Shown here piece by piece: positions 48,610 to 57,365 of a stretch of DNA of 64,000 nucleotides. The translations under genes were made by a program, and so were the position numbers. Numbering within the stretch: position 1 is the first letter of the stretch; every line of letters begins with the position of its first letter. The notes below the pieces were generated by a model that was not told the DNA's origin, made no database searches, and saw only the letters and a list, made by a program, of their open reading frames with translations. The stretch is from Sulfitobacter sabulilitoris (GTDB taxonomy: Bacteria > Pseudomonadota > Alphaproteobacteria > Rhodobacterales > Rhodobacteraceae): positions 421,415 to 485,414 of the forward strand of contig NZ_VANS01000001.1 of assembly GCF_005887615.1 (NCBI RefSeq), given 5' to 3'.

Positions 48610-48736
48610 GGGGCCTCTCCTGCGGGGTTGGGGCATCATAGCGCGGACAGTCCGCGCAGGCCGCGACCAAAGCGACCCGCGTTTTCCGCGGGGCGACATG
48701 GCCCAAGCGAGACCGGAACGCAGATGCGCAGGCGGG

Positions 48737-49534
48737 TCAGGTCAGCGGCTCGTCCGGCCTGAGAAGGCGTTGATGGAACGGCAGCAGATCGGACAGTTCG
48801 CAAAATCCGGTGGTCCGCGCCACCGCCATCACCCTGGCGCAGTCATCGCCCAGATGTTCATAGACCAACCGCGCAATCCGGGTGCTGGCTGGGCTCTCGC
48901 GCTGGGTCCGGACAACGAAGCCAACCCAGAAGTTGTTGTCGAACGATCCGACCCGGCTGAGGGTGTTGAACGAGGCGGTCGCGCCGCCCAGTCGCGAGAC
49001 GACGGCGGCGATCCCGTCCTCGGTGCGCAGTACGAGGCCGCGAAATTCGCGCGCCCTTTTTTCGTTGGGCAACCCTTGGGCCAGCATCGCGGCCTTCGCC
49101 TCGAACCCGCGCAGAAAGGTATTGGGCCCTTCGCGGTGGATCAGGACCAAACCCCGCAGAAACTTGCTTTCGTCGATGAAACTCCGCCTTGAAAAGCTGT
49201 AGAAGCCGCTGGGGAACACGTCTTCGGGAAGATCCTGAGAGGCGCGGCCGACGAAATCGCGCAGAAACCGCGAGGACATGGGATCGGCCGTGCTGCCGAT
49301 CTGGTCCACGGGCTCCAGCAACACGCGGGCATCAACGTCGAAAAAGGCACAGATCCGCGCCAGGACGTCCGGCCGCGGAAAGCTTTCGCCGGCGAGATAG
49401 CGATTGAACTGCGTCCGATTGATCCGCAATCGCCGCGCGAGTTCAGAGATCGAAGGATAATCGCGCGCCAGTATGCGCAGGTTGGCGCCGAACATATTTC
49501 GCTGTTCGGCAGGCGTCTTGTTGGTCTGGGACAT
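48737..49534 (-). CDS. XRE-family helix-turn-helix regulator
   Basis: 265 residues: HTH_XRE at about 14-70 (FGANLRILARDYPSISELARRLRINRTQFNRYLAGESFPRPDVLARICAFF), and a 190-residue C-terminal region of unknown fold, presumably ligand sensing. Possibly controls the downstream oxygenase. ATG 49534 begins MSQTNKTPAEQRN. The 128-bp spacing to the oxygenase gene allows a separate promoter. Palindromes at 49687-49735 lie upstream of the start and are candidates for its own operator. Confidence 0.82.
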   Translation of the reverse strand: MSQTNKTPAEQRNMFGANLRILARDYPSISELARRLRINRTQFNRYLAGESFPRPDVLARICAFFDVDARVLLEPVDQIGSTADPMSSRFLRDFVGRASQDLPEDVFPSGFYSFSRRSFIDESKFLRGLVLIHREGPNTFLRGFEAKAAMLAQGLPNEKRAREFRGLVLRTEDGIAAVVSRLGGATASFNTLSRVGSFDNNFWVGFVVRTQRESPASTRIARLVYEHLGDDCARVMAVARTTGFCELSDLLPFHQRLLRPDEPLT

Positions 49535-49686
49535 GGCGTGACCGTTTCCGAAGCAAGGTGCTCAACCACCGAATATGATATGTCAGATGGCCTTTGGATA
49601 GGGTTTAGTGTGATCCGGACGCGCAAAGGCGTCAAGATGACACAAATCGGTATCTACCGGTCCGCGCATCTGGTACATTTTTTTGT

Positions 49687-49706
49687 ATTCATTCTGAAGA
49701 ATGAAT
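49687..49706. promoter_or_regulatory. perfect 8-bp-arm palindrome
   Basis: ATTCATTC, TGAA, GAATGAAT. In an AT-rich region between the XRE gene (minus) and the gene at 49770. Confidence 0.5.
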
Positions 49707-49708
49707 TC

Positions 49709-49735
49709 GTGATTACCCGTTTCGCGGGTTATCAC
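49709..49735. promoter_or_regulatory. 11-bp-arm hairpin or operator
   Basis: GTGATTACCCG (49709-49719) pairs with CGGGTTATCAC (49725-49735) with one central mismatch. It lies two bases after the palindrome at 49687. Confidence 0.5.
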
Positions 49736-49769
49736 GGTCCTAGCGCAACAGTCATGAGTGAGACGTCGG

Positions 49770-50120
49770 ATGATAGGCGTAGTATTATGGAGCGACAAAA
49801 CCTCGTCCAAGGCGGTTGTGTGGTGCGAGGATCAGGGTGAGCTTGCCTTTTACGACGCATCCGAGGGCGGAGGCGGGGGCCACGGTGCCACGTTCGAGGC
49901 GGGCGACGTGGTGACCTTCGACGTGTTGGTGCGCGATTCCAAACGCCGCGTGATCGATCCGCGCCTGATCGGAGAGTGCGATGGCGCCAGCCTGCAGGAC
50001 TCCTTGCGCGAGCGCGGACATGGCCCGGCGGCGGCATCACGGATGGCCCAGGTCATTCCCTTCGGCCGGCACCGCAGCAGCGCACCGGCCAGCCGCCCCA
50101 CCCGGGCGGCCCGCAGTTAA
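49770..50120 (+). CDS. unknown small protein with cold-shock-like feel
   Basis: 116 residues. GVVLWSDKTSSKAVVWCEDQGELAFYDAS and ATFEAGDVVTFDVLVRDSKRR alternate hydrophobic beta-like strands and suggest an OB-like fold, but I do not recognise a family. The C-terminus is Arg/Ala-rich and perhaps unstructured. ATG 49770 is preferred over GTG 49758 by length and because no ribosome-binding site favours either. Convergent with ilvH. Confidence 0.5.
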   Translation: MIGVVLWSDKTSSKAVVWCEDQGELAFYDASEGGGGGHGATFEAGDVVTFDVLVRDSKRRVIDPRLIGECDGASLQDSLRERGHGPAAASRMAQVIPFGRHRSSAPASRPTRAARS

Positions 50121-50133
50121 TTAGGCAAGCCGT

Positions 50134-50694
50134 CTATTCGCCGCGCGACAGGGCCGCGACACCGGTGCGCGCCACATCCGAAAGGCCCAGAGGGCGCATC
50201 AAATCGGCAAAGGCGTCGATCTTGTCCGGGGCGCCGGTGATCTCGAAGACGAAGCTTTCCAACGTGCTGTCTACGACGCTGGCGCGAAAGATATCAGCCA
50301 GTCGCAGCGCCTCGACCCGCTTGTCGCCGGTCCCGACGACCTTGAACATGGCCAGTTCCCGTTCGACGCTGGGGCCCTCGACCGTCAGGTCGTGCACGTC
50401 ATGCACCGTGACGATCCGGCCAAGCTGCGCCTTGATCTGTTCGATGACCTGCGGCGTGCCGTTGGTGACGATGGTGATCCGGCTCAGGTGCCCCTGGTGA
50501 TCGACCTCCGCGACGGTCAGGCTTTCGATGTTGTAGCCGCGCCCGGAAAACAATCCGATGACGCGCGCCAGAACGCCGGGTTCGTTTTCCACCAGAACCG
50601 CCAGCGTGTGGCGTTCGATCACGTCGGAAAACGTCGGACGCAGGTTATAGGCGGAATGGCTTGTAGCGCCTTTTTTCAGTTTTAGAGCAGACAT
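50134..50694 (-). CDS. ilvH: acetolactate synthase small (regulatory) subunit
   Basis: 186 residues: an ACT domain (30-100: RHTLAVLVENEPGVLARVIGLFSGRGYNIESLTVAEVD, the standard opening) and the second ALS small-subunit domain (110-180). It binds valine and adjusts the large subunit. It follows ilvI by 72 bp, with small hairpins between (50713-50728, 50746-50764). The first 25 residues (MSALKLKKGATSHSAYNLRPTFSDV) are an extension compared with E. coli IlvH. Confidence 0.96.
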   Translation of the reverse strand: MSALKLKKGATSHSAYNLRPTFSDVIERHTLAVLVENEPGVLARVIGLFSGRGYNIESLTVAEVDHQGHLSRITIVTNGTPQVIEQIKAQLGRIVTVHDVHDLTVEGPSVERELAMFKVVGTGDKRVEALRLADIFRASVVDSTLESFVFEITGAPDKIDAFADLMRPLGLSDVARTGVAALSRGE

Positions 50695-50766
50695 TTATGT
50701 GCCTTCCTTAAAGTTCCGTAACCGGAACATTCGACAATTCCGGACCGATTTTTTCTAAAAATCGTG

Positions 50767-52518
50767 CTACACCATCACCGCGCCTTCGGCTTTGATCACG
50801 CCTTGCGTCTCGGCCTCGCCCAGCAGCATCTCGTTGTGCGCCTTGCCGCTCGGGATCATGGGGAAACAGTTCTCGTGCTTCTCCACGAGGCAATCAAAGA
50901 TCACCGGCCCGTCATGCTTGAGCATCTCCATGATCGCATCGTCCAGGTCGGCGGGGTCCGAGCACAAGATGCCCTTGGCGCCGAAGGCTTCCGCCAGCTT
51001 GACGAAATCCGGCAACGCCTCGGACCACGATTGCGAATACCGCTCGCCATGCAGCAATTCCTGCCACTGGCGCACCATGCCAAGGCGCTCATTGTTGAGA
51101 ATGAACTGCTTGACCGGCAGGTTGTACTGCATCGCCGTGCCCATTTCCTGCATGTTCATCAGCCACGATGCCTCGCCCGCGACATTGATCACCAACGCGT
51201 CCGGATGCGCCATCTGAACCCCGATCGAGGCGGGAAAGCCATATCCCATGGTGCCCAGGCCGCCCGATGTCATCCAGCGGTTCGGATCCTCGAAGCCCAG
51301 GTACTGCGCGGCCCACATCTGGTGCTGGCCGACCTCGGTGCAGATATAGCGGTCGTGGTCCTTGGTCAGCGCCTCAAGCCGTTCCAGCGCGTATTGCGGC
51401 CGGATCGTCTTGCCCTCCTGCGTGAAGGCAAGGCAGTCGACCTTGCGCCAGCTCTCGATCTCGGTCCACCACTTGGCCAGGGCCTCGCCGTTGGTCTTGC
51501 GCCCGCGCGATTTCCAGACCTTCAGAATATCCTCGAGCACATGACCCACGTCGCCCACGATCGGGATATCGGCCTTGATCACCTTGTTGATCGACGACGG
51601 GTCGATATCGATATGCGCCTTGGTCGACTTCGGGCTGAACGCGTCGATGCGCCCGGTGATCCGGTCGTCAAAGCGCGCGCCGACGTTGATCATGAGGTCG
51701 CAATCGTGCATCGCCATGTTGGCCTCGTAAAGCCCGTGCATGCCCAGCATCCCCAGCCATTTGTCGCCCGAGGCCGGATAGGCGCCCAGCCCCATCAGCG
51801 TCGAGGTGATCGGAAAGCCCGTCGCCTCGACCAGTTCGCGCAAGAGCTGGCTGGCGGCGGGGCCCGAGTTGATCACCCCGCCGCCGGTATAGAACACCGG
51901 GCGCTTGGCCTTTTCGATGGCCGCGACCAGTTCGGTGATCTCCTCAAGGTCGCCTTTGACCCGCGGCTGGTAATGCGACACCGACGGCTTGGGCGCGGTA
52001 TAGATGCCGGTGGCGAACTGCACGTCCTTGGGGATGTCCACCAGAACCGGGCCGGGGCGGCCATGCGTGGCCACGTGAAACGCCTCGTGCAGGACACCTG
52101 ACAGCTTGTCGGTCTCCTTGACCAGCCAGTTGTGCTTGGTGCAGGGGCGGGTGATGCCCACGGTATCGGCCTCCTGAAAGGCGTCCGAGCCGATCATGAA
52201 TGTGGGCACCTGGCCCGTCAGCACCACCAGCGGGATGGAATCCAGCAGCGCATCCGTCAAGCCGGTCACCGCGTTTGTGGCCCCCGGGCCCGATGTCACC
52301 AGCACCACACCGGGCTTGCCGGTGGACCGCGCATAGCCTTCGGCCGCATGGACGGCGCCCTGTTCGTGGCGCACCAGGACATGCTTGATGGCGTTTTGCT
52401 GAAAGATCTCGTCGTAGATCGGCAGGACAGCCCCGCCGGGATATCCAAATACCGTATCCACACCCTGATCGATCAGGGTCTGGACCACCATCTTCGCTCC
52501 GGACATTTGGCGTTTCAT
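50767..52518 (-). CDS. ilvI: acetolactate synthase large subunit
   Basis: 583 residues. Condenses pyruvate to acetolactate or with 2-oxobutyrate to acetohydroxybutyrate, at the start of Val/Leu/Ile synthesis. Catalytic Glu E52 in RHEQGAVHAAEGYARSTG, FAD domain near 200-370, and ThDP domain with NERLGMVRQWQELLHGERYS. The ThDP metal motif reads AGEAS (E449) where GDGS is usual. ATG 52518 is preferred; upstream lies the attenuator. Its length is normal. It forms an operon with ilvH and is controlled by attenuation. Confidence 0.96.
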   Translation of the reverse strand: MKRQMSGAKMVVQTLIDQGVDTVFGYPGGAVLPIYDEIFQQNAIKHVLVRHEQGAVHAAEGYARSTGKPGVVLVTSGPGATNAVTGLTDALLDSIPLVVLTGQVPTFMIGSDAFQEADTVGITRPCTKHNWLVKETDKLSGVLHEAFHVATHGRPGPVLVDIPKDVQFATGIYTAPKPSVSHYQPRVKGDLEEITELVAAIEKAKRPVFYTGGGVINSGPAASQLLRELVEATGFPITSTLMGLGAYPASGDKWLGMLGMHGLYEANMAMHDCDLMINVGARFDDRITGRIDAFSPKSTKAHIDIDPSSINKVIKADIPIVGDVGHVLEDILKVWKSRGRKTNGEALAKWWTEIESWRKVDCLAFTQEGKTIRPQYALERLEALTKDHDRYICTEVGQHQMWAAQYLGFEDPNRWMTSGGLGTMGYGFPASIGVQMAHPDALVINVAGEASWLMNMQEMGTAMQYNLPVKQFILNNERLGMVRQWQELLHGERYSQSWSEALPDFVKLAEAFGAKGILCSDPADLDDAIMEMLKHDGPVIFDCLVEKHENCFPMIPSGKAHNEMLLGEAETQGVIKAEGAVMV

Positions 52519-52568
52519 CGTGTGTCTGCTCCAACTGCGACCTGTCGGCCTGGGTATCGTTTGCGCAT

Positions 52569-52595
52569 AAAAAAGCCCCCGGTTTTGGCGGGGGC
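52569..52595 (-). terminator. ilv attenuator terminator
   Basis: On the minus strand GCCCCCG pairs with CGGGGGC (7 bp), followed by six U. It is upstream of ilvI and downstream of the leader peptide. A 9-bp alternative pairing (GCGCATGGG in the leader with CCCATGCGC, 52594-52602 with 52628-52636) abuts and overlaps it by two bases. Confidence 0.85.
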
Positions 52596-52620
52596 GCATG
52601 GGTCTGACTATGGTCAACCG

Positions 52621-52668
52621 TTACCGGCCCATGCGCGTGTGTCCTACGATTACGACTAGCGGTGTCAT
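52621..52668 (-). CDS. ilv leader peptide
   Basis: 15 residues, MTPLVVIVGHTRMGR. Consecutive Leu-Val-Val-Ile-Val codons make it a sensor for charged branched-chain tRNAs. AGGAG lies nine bases before the ATG. Ribosome stalling here should prevent the terminator at 52569 from forming. Confidence 0.85.
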   Translation of the reverse strand: MTPLVVIVGHTRMGR

Positions 52669-52696
52669 TGCCACTGGCTCCTGAATGCGTGGAGGG

Positions 52697-52725
52697 ACAT
52701 TATGACCGGGATCGGGGGGCGTCAA
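52697..52725 (-). promoter_or_regulatory. ilv operon promoter
   Basis: Minus strand TTGACG (52725-52720) and TAATGT (52702-52697) with a 17-base spacer. Transcription should start near 52690, about 22 bases before the leader ATG. Confidence 0.65.
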
Positions 52726-52846
52726 CCGCCGAATGGCCGCAAAATATGTCCCGAGACCGCATTATTTCGACATTTCCTTGCGTCCAGACGTCGCAGGGCG
52801 ACATTTTGCGAAAGATCGGGCGCGTGTCGGGGCAGGGCGGCGGCGT

Positions 52847-53506
52847 TCACAGCCGTGCGCCGGTTCCCTGCAGCACCCCGTGTTCCAGCGCGTAGCGGGT
52901 CAGCCCCGCGGTGCTGGAAATGCCCAGCTTGCGCTTGATGTTCTTGCGGTGCGTCTCGACTGTGCGCACCGAAATATCCAGCGCCTGCGCCACCGCCTTG
53001 TTGGATTTGCCCTGCGCCAGTTGCAGCAGGATAGTCTGCTCGCGGCCCGTCAGGGCCTCGCGCGCGGTCCCGTCCTTGGGCTCCAGCGATCCCTTGGCGC
53101 CGGTGCACAGATACCGTTCGCCGGCCATCACCGCATCGATGGCCTGCTTGATTTCGTCGGTGGGCACGTCCTTGAGGATATAGCCCATCGCGCCGTGACT
53201 GAGCGCGCTGGCGATGTATTCCGGGCTGTCGTGCATCGACAGCACGAGGATGCGGGTGCCGGGGCGGCGCTCGAGCACGATCTCGGTCGCGGTCAACCCG
53301 CCCATGTCGGGCATGTTCAGATCCATCAGGATCACATCCGGGTCCAGCGTATCCAGCGCGTCGATCACCGCCTTGGCGGAACTGAAGCTGCCGACGACCG
53401 CAAGATCGTCATAGCTCTCAAGGATCGACTGGATGCCTTCGGCCACCATCGGATGATCATCGACGATGGCAACGCGGGTCGGGTGGTCTTGGTCGGGGTG
53501 GGTCAT
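52847..53506 (-). CDS. NarL/LuxR-type response regulator
   Basis: 219 residues: receiver with phospho-acceptor D62 in LMDLNMPDMGG, and a LuxR-type HTH (about 155-215: LTGREQTILLQLAQGKSNKAVAQALDISVRTVETHRKNIKRKL). The gene starts four bases inside the end of the sensor kinase gene (ATGA), so they form a two-component pair. It is probably the activator of the divergent takPQM operon. Confidence 0.93.
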   Translation of the reverse strand: MTHPDQDHPTRVAIVDDHPMVAEGIQSILESYDDLAVVGSFSSAKAVIDALDTLDPDVILMDLNMPDMGGLTATEIVLERRPGTRILVLSMHDSPEYIASALSHGAMGYILKDVPTDEIKQAIDAVMAGERYLCTGAKGSLEPKDGTAREALTGREQTILLQLAQGKSNKAVAQALDISVRTVETHRKNIKRKLGISSTAGLTRYALEHGVLQGTGARL

Positions 53507-54939
53507 GCTTTGGCCTTTGTCGGGGCGGCTTCCGGGTCGGGTGGCAGCAGATGCGACAACGGCACTGTGGCCTCGATCACGGTGCCGGCGGGCCCCTTCA
53601 TCCGGTGTGCGGCCCGGATGTGCAAGCTCCCGTCCAACTGTTCGACCCGTTCTTGCATGTTGCGCAGGCCAAGCCCGGTCGCGGGCTGGTTCGTCGCGGT
53701 GCCGACCCCGCAGCCGTTGTCGGAAATGCGCAGGGTGGCGCCCTGCTTGTGGCCGCGCAGGTGGATGCTGACCTGTGTTGCGCCGGAATGGCGTTCGATA
53801 TTCGTCAGTGCCTCCTGCGCGATACGGTAGAGCGCGATCTTGGCGTCGGGGTCCAGGCGGTTGCGAAACACCACCGTCTCGAACGTGGTGTCGATGCCGG
53901 TCCGGTCCTCGAATTCCTGCACGAGGGTCTTGAGCGCGGGGCCAAGGCCCAGGTCGTCCAGCACGCCGGGGCGCAGATCACGGCTGATCCGGCGCACTTC
54001 GGTGATCGCCTCGGCCAGCGACGCGATGCCCTTGGCCAGCGGCCCGCTCGCCGCGGGGAGGTCGCCGCGCTCCAGCTTGCGGCGCGCGGTGTCCAGCGCA
54101 TACCGCACCCCGACGAGGATCTGGCTGATGCCGTCGTGCAATTCGCGCGCCACGCGCCCGCGCTCTTCCTCCTGCGCGTCAAACACCCGCTGGGTCAGTT
54201 CCTTGAGCTTTGCATCCGCCAACCGCCGTTCGCGGATATTGATCAGCATCCCCGAACCGAAGACCGCCAGAAGCGCGGTGAGGGTGATGCCGCCGATGTA
54301 GAAGAAGGTGCGCTGCACCCGCGCCTGCACATCCGCCCGCGCCGTCGCCACCGTGGCCAGCACATCGTCGATGAACACGCCGGTGCCCACCGCCCACCGC
54401 CAGCTTGGGAAACTGGTGACATAGGTGATCATCCGCGCCTCCTCCCCGGTCGAAGGCTTGGGCCAGAGATAGCTGTGATACCCGGCGCCCTGCCGGGCGA
54501 TGCGGATCAGCTCGTCCACCACCGGCGTGCCTTCGCTGTCGGTCAGCCCGGTCCAGTTGCGGTTGATCCGCTCCGTCTGACGGGGGCTGACGATGTTGTT
54601 GCCATCGTAGTCATAGACGAAAAAGAACCCCTCGCTGCCGTAGATCATCGCCGACAGGATCTGGGCCACGCGGTCGCGTGCGGTATCGTCGTCCGGTGCG
54701 GCACTGCCGTAGATAAAGTAGAACCCGTTGCGCGCCTGGGTGACGTAATTGCGCAGCTCGGCCTTCTTGGCCTCCAGCAGTTGCGTCTCGAGCGCGCGGA
54801 TCTCGCGGTCGGCCAGCGCGCGCGACTGGAGCGCCACCAGGACCGCGATGGCCGCCACCGCCAGAACCAGCGGAATCGCGGCGACCAGCGACAGCTTTTG
54901 CGCATAGCTGGGGCGGATGAGGGGCAGGATGAAGCGCAT
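53503..54939 (-). CDS. sensor histidine kinase with Cache domain (HisKA_3)
   Basis: 478 residues: TM1 (15-37), a periplasmic Cache-like sensor (about 40-195: GSEGFFFVYDYDGNNIVSPRQTERINRNWTG, PSTGEEARMITYV), TM2 (211-233), coiled linker, HisKA_3 with H268 in RVARELHDGISQILVG, and HATPase_c (NLERHS-type region, SDNGCGVG, GLGLRNMQERV). The Cache fold binds small organic acids, which fits the divergent TRAP genes. ATG 54939; the frame extends far upstream into the shared promoter region and is rejected there. Confidence 0.92.
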   Translation of the reverse strand: MRFILPLIRPSYAQKLSLVAAIPLVLAVAAIAVLVALQSRALADREIRALETQLLEAKKAELRNYVTQARNGFYFIYGSAAPDDDTARDRVAQILSAMIYGSEGFFFVYDYDGNNIVSPRQTERINRNWTGLTDSEGTPVVDELIRIARQGAGYHSYLWPKPSTGEEARMITYVTSFPSWRWAVGTGVFIDDVLATVATARADVQARVQRTFFYIGGITLTALLAVFGSGMLINIRERRLADAKLKELTQRVFDAQEEERGRVARELHDGISQILVGVRYALDTARRKLERGDLPAASGPLAKGIASLAEAITEVRRISRDLRPGVLDDLGLGPALKTLVQEFEDRTGIDTTFETVVFRNRLDPDAKIALYRIAQEALTNIERHSGATQVSIHLRGHKQGATLRISDNGCGVGTATNQPATGLGLRNMQERVEQLDGSLHIRAAHRMKGPAGTVIEATVPLSHLLPPDPEAAPTKAKA

Positions 54940-55077
54940 GGACGATTCGTTATGCGCAAACGGTGCGGAAAAAAAGGGGCAAGCGCCAATGATTGACACC
55001 CAAGACCCGCAAGCGACCCGGATTATCAAACGCTGCCGCCCAATAATTGAACCGAATTGCGGTCTTCGCGGGCTTTC

Positions 55078-55093
55078 TACGCAGTAGTAGGTA
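55078..55093. promoter_or_regulatory. dyad candidate for the LuxR-type regulator
   Basis: TACgcAgTAgTagGTA: outer TAC/GTA and four inner positions are symmetric (10 of 16 bases self-complementary). It lies 98 bp upstream of takP in the divergent promoter region (54940-55190), which has no gene. Confidence 0.3.
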
Positions 55094-55190
55094 TTTCCAA
55101 ATCCTGCGCCGACGTTAATGTGACCGAACTCAAATCGATCCGCGCGCAGGTTTGGCGACGCGGGCGTAAACTTCTGGGAGGAGTATCTCA

Positions 55191-56279
55191 ATGGATCGTC
55201 GTTCATTTCTGAAGACATCTGCACTTGGCGGCTCGGCCGCCGCAGCCACCACCCTGGCCGCACCCGCCTATGCGCAAGGCAAGCGCACCCTGACCATGGT
55301 CACGTCCTGGCCCCGCGGTTTTGCCGTTCTGGACGACGCGGCCACCTATTTCGAGGAAATGGTCGGCGCGATGTCGGACGGTCAACTGACCATCGAAAAG
55401 AAAGCCCCCGGAGAGCTTGTCGGCGCGTTCGAAGTGTTCGACGCCGTTTCCTCGGGTCAGGCGGATGTGTATCACACCGCGGAGTACTATTTCATCGGCC
55501 AGCACCCGGCCTATGCTTATTTCACCGCCGTTCCCTTTGGCGCGACGGCGCAGGAACTGACAAACTGGTATCTGCATGGCGGCGGTCACGAGCTGCACAC
55601 CGAGCTGGGCGAGATTTTCAACCTCAAGTGCTTCCAGTGCGGCAACTCCGGCTCGCAGTCGGGTGGCTGGTTCCGCAAGGAAATCAACTCCGCCGCCGAT
55701 TTCAACGGCCTCAAGTTCCGCATGCCGGGCCTTGGCGGCAAGGTGCTGGGTGAACTGGGTGCATCCGTGCAGAACATCCCCGGCGGCGAACTCTACCAGG
55801 CGCTGAGCTCCGGCGCGCTGGACGGCCTCGAGTGGGTCGGCCCCTTCGCGGACGAACGCGCGGGCTTCCAGGAAGTCGCGAAAGTCTACTACACCGCCGG
55901 TTTCCACGAGCCGGGCTCGGGCCTGTCCGCGGGCGTCAACCTCGACGTGTTCAACGACCTGTCGCCGGCGCATCAGGCAATCATCCAGAACGCCTGCATG
56001 GCCACCACCCACACCCAGCTGGCCGAAACCCTGGCCAACAACGGTGCGGCGCTCAAGCGTCTGCAGGCCCAGGGCGTGAAAACCCTGCAGTTCCCCGACG
56101 ACGTCTGGGATGCCTTCGGCGCGGCCTCCAAGAAGGTCATGGACGAGAACATGGACGACGAGCTGTTCGCCAAGGTGCGCGGATCGTTCGAGGAATCGCT
56201 GGCGTCCAGCTCCGACTGGCTGCTGAAGTCCGATGGCTTCTACGTCGAGCAGCGTAACCGCGTTCTGGCCAACGGCTGA
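55191..56279 (+). CDS. takP: TakP-like TRAP binding protein
   Basis: 362 residues. Tat-type signal (DRRSFLKTS... to APAYAQG, cleavage near 29). Mature domain with ligand-pocket residues Q156 (GSQSGGWF), R177 (KFRMPG) and the E214-W215 pair (GLEWVGPF). These match the alpha-keto-acid-binding TakP group; a 2-oxoacid or similar carboxylate, possibly with Na+, is the expected ligand. Tat export suggests it folds with a cofactor or metal before export. Strong ribosome-binding site GGGAGGAG seven or so bases before the ATG. First gene of takPQM. Confidence 0.93.
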   Translation: MDRRSFLKTSALGGSAAAATTLAAPAYAQGKRTLTMVTSWPRGFAVLDDAATYFEEMVGAMSDGQLTIEKKAPGELVGAFEVFDAVSSGQADVYHTAEYYFIGQHPAYAYFTAVPFGATAQELTNWYLHGGGHELHTELGEIFNLKCFQCGNSGSQSGGWFRKEINSAADFNGLKFRMPGLGGKVLGELGASVQNIPGGELYQALSSGALDGLEWVGPFADERAGFQEVAKVYYTAGFHEPGSGLSAGVNLDVFNDLSPAHQAIIQNACMATTHTQLAETLANNGAALKRLQAQGVKTLQFPDDVWDAFGAASKKVMDENMDDELFAKVRGSFEESLASSSDWLLKSDGFYVEQRNRVLANG

Positions 56280-56300
56280 TCGCAACCGCGATGACAAACG

Positions 56301-56329
56301 GGGGGGCTGCTGCTTGTCGGCGGCCCCCC
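56301..56329 (+). terminator. processing/attenuating hairpin between takP and takQ
   Basis: GGGGGGCTGC (56301-56310) pairs with GCGGCCCCCC (56320-56329) with one G-U, 10 bp. It may let binding-protein mRNA outlast the permease part, as in other TRAP/ABC operons. Confidence 0.5.
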
Positions 56330-56414
56330 TTGCGGCCTGTGATCCCGAGGTAACCGGGGCGCAACGACAGCGTGGCGGAACAGGGCACTGCCCATCTGCC
56401 GGGAGGGGACAGCA

Positions 56415-57347
56415 ATGGAAAACGAAACGGCTTCGGCCGGCGATGCATTTGGTGCGGTGATCGATGGTCTGGTGTGGTTCATCACCAACCTGGGCATGTC
56501 GGTGTATAATTTTTTCTACGCCATCACGCATCCGGGTCTCTGGCTCGACTGGTCGGACAAGCAGGCGATCATGCGCTTTGTCTATTACGGCGCGTCGGTG
56601 GAATTTTTCTTCGTCATCCTCACCAGCTTCCTGATCCTCACCGCCATCGGCATCTGGCGCAGCGAGATCATGTGGGGCTATGTCCGCGTCCTCGAAGGTT
56701 TTGCCAACACGGTCGGCCGCTTTTTCGCCTGGGCGGGCCTTTTGATGGTTCTTCAGCAGATCATCATCGTGTTCATGCAGCGCATCTTTACCCGGCCCGA
56801 CATCTCGATCGGGTTCGGCATCCCGCTGCAGTTCGACATCAGCTGGTTCGGCGAGGAACTCAAACTCTACAATGCCCTGGTCGTCTGCCTGTGCATGTCC
56901 TACACCTTTGTGCAGGGTGGCCACGTGCGCGTCGATCTCATCTATTCCGCCGTCAGCTTTCGGGCGAAAAAGGTGATCGACATGTTCGGCGCCATCTTCT
57001 TCATGATGCCGGTCGCCGTGCTGATCTGGCTCTATGGATGGTTCTTCCTGTGGCGTCACCTGATTGTGCCGAACCCGTCGGCCTCCGATACGCTGGACCG
57101 GCTGCTGAACAAGGCGCGCGCGCTGCGCTGGAACGTCGAGACCATCGGCTTCAGCCCCAACGGCTTCAATGGCTATTTCATCTTCAAGATCCTGCTCTGC
57201 GCCTTTACCGCGATGGTGTTCCTGCAGGCGATCGCGATCTTCTACCGCTCGCTGCTGGAATGGCGCGAGGGCGAAGAGAGCGAGAACAAGTACCTCGACC
57301 GCGACAGCCTGGGCGAAGGTGAAGAAGCGTACGAAGGTACGCACTGA
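56415..57347 (+). CDS. takQ: TRAP small permease, large variant (TakQ)
   Basis: 310 residues, nearly twice the usual DctQ size. Four or more hydrophobic segments (about 15-35, 60-85, 100-120, 140-160, 190-215 and 245-265). It keeps the DctQ motif (LCMSYTFVQGGHVRVDLIYS). A charged acidic C-terminal tail (REGEESENKYLDRDSLGEGEE). Inner membrane. GGGAGGGG precedes ATG 56415 by about six bases. Long DctQ subunits pair with TakP-type binding proteins in other species. Confidence 0.9.
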   Translation: MENETASAGDAFGAVIDGLVWFITNLGMSVYNFFYAITHPGLWLDWSDKQAIMRFVYYGASVEFFFVILTSFLILTAIGIWRSEIMWGYVRVLEGFANTVGRFFAWAGLLMVLQQIIIVFMQRIFTRPDISIGFGIPLQFDISWFGEELKLYNALVVCLCMSYTFVQGGHVRVDLIYSAVSFRAKKVIDMFGAIFFMMPVAVLIWLYGWFFLWRHLIVPNPSASDTLDRLLNKARALRWNVETIGFSPNGFNGYFIFKILLCAFTAMVFLQAIAIFYRSLLEWREGEESENKYLDRDSLGEGEEAYEGTH

Positions 57348-57365
57348 ATTTAAGGAACAGTTGAC

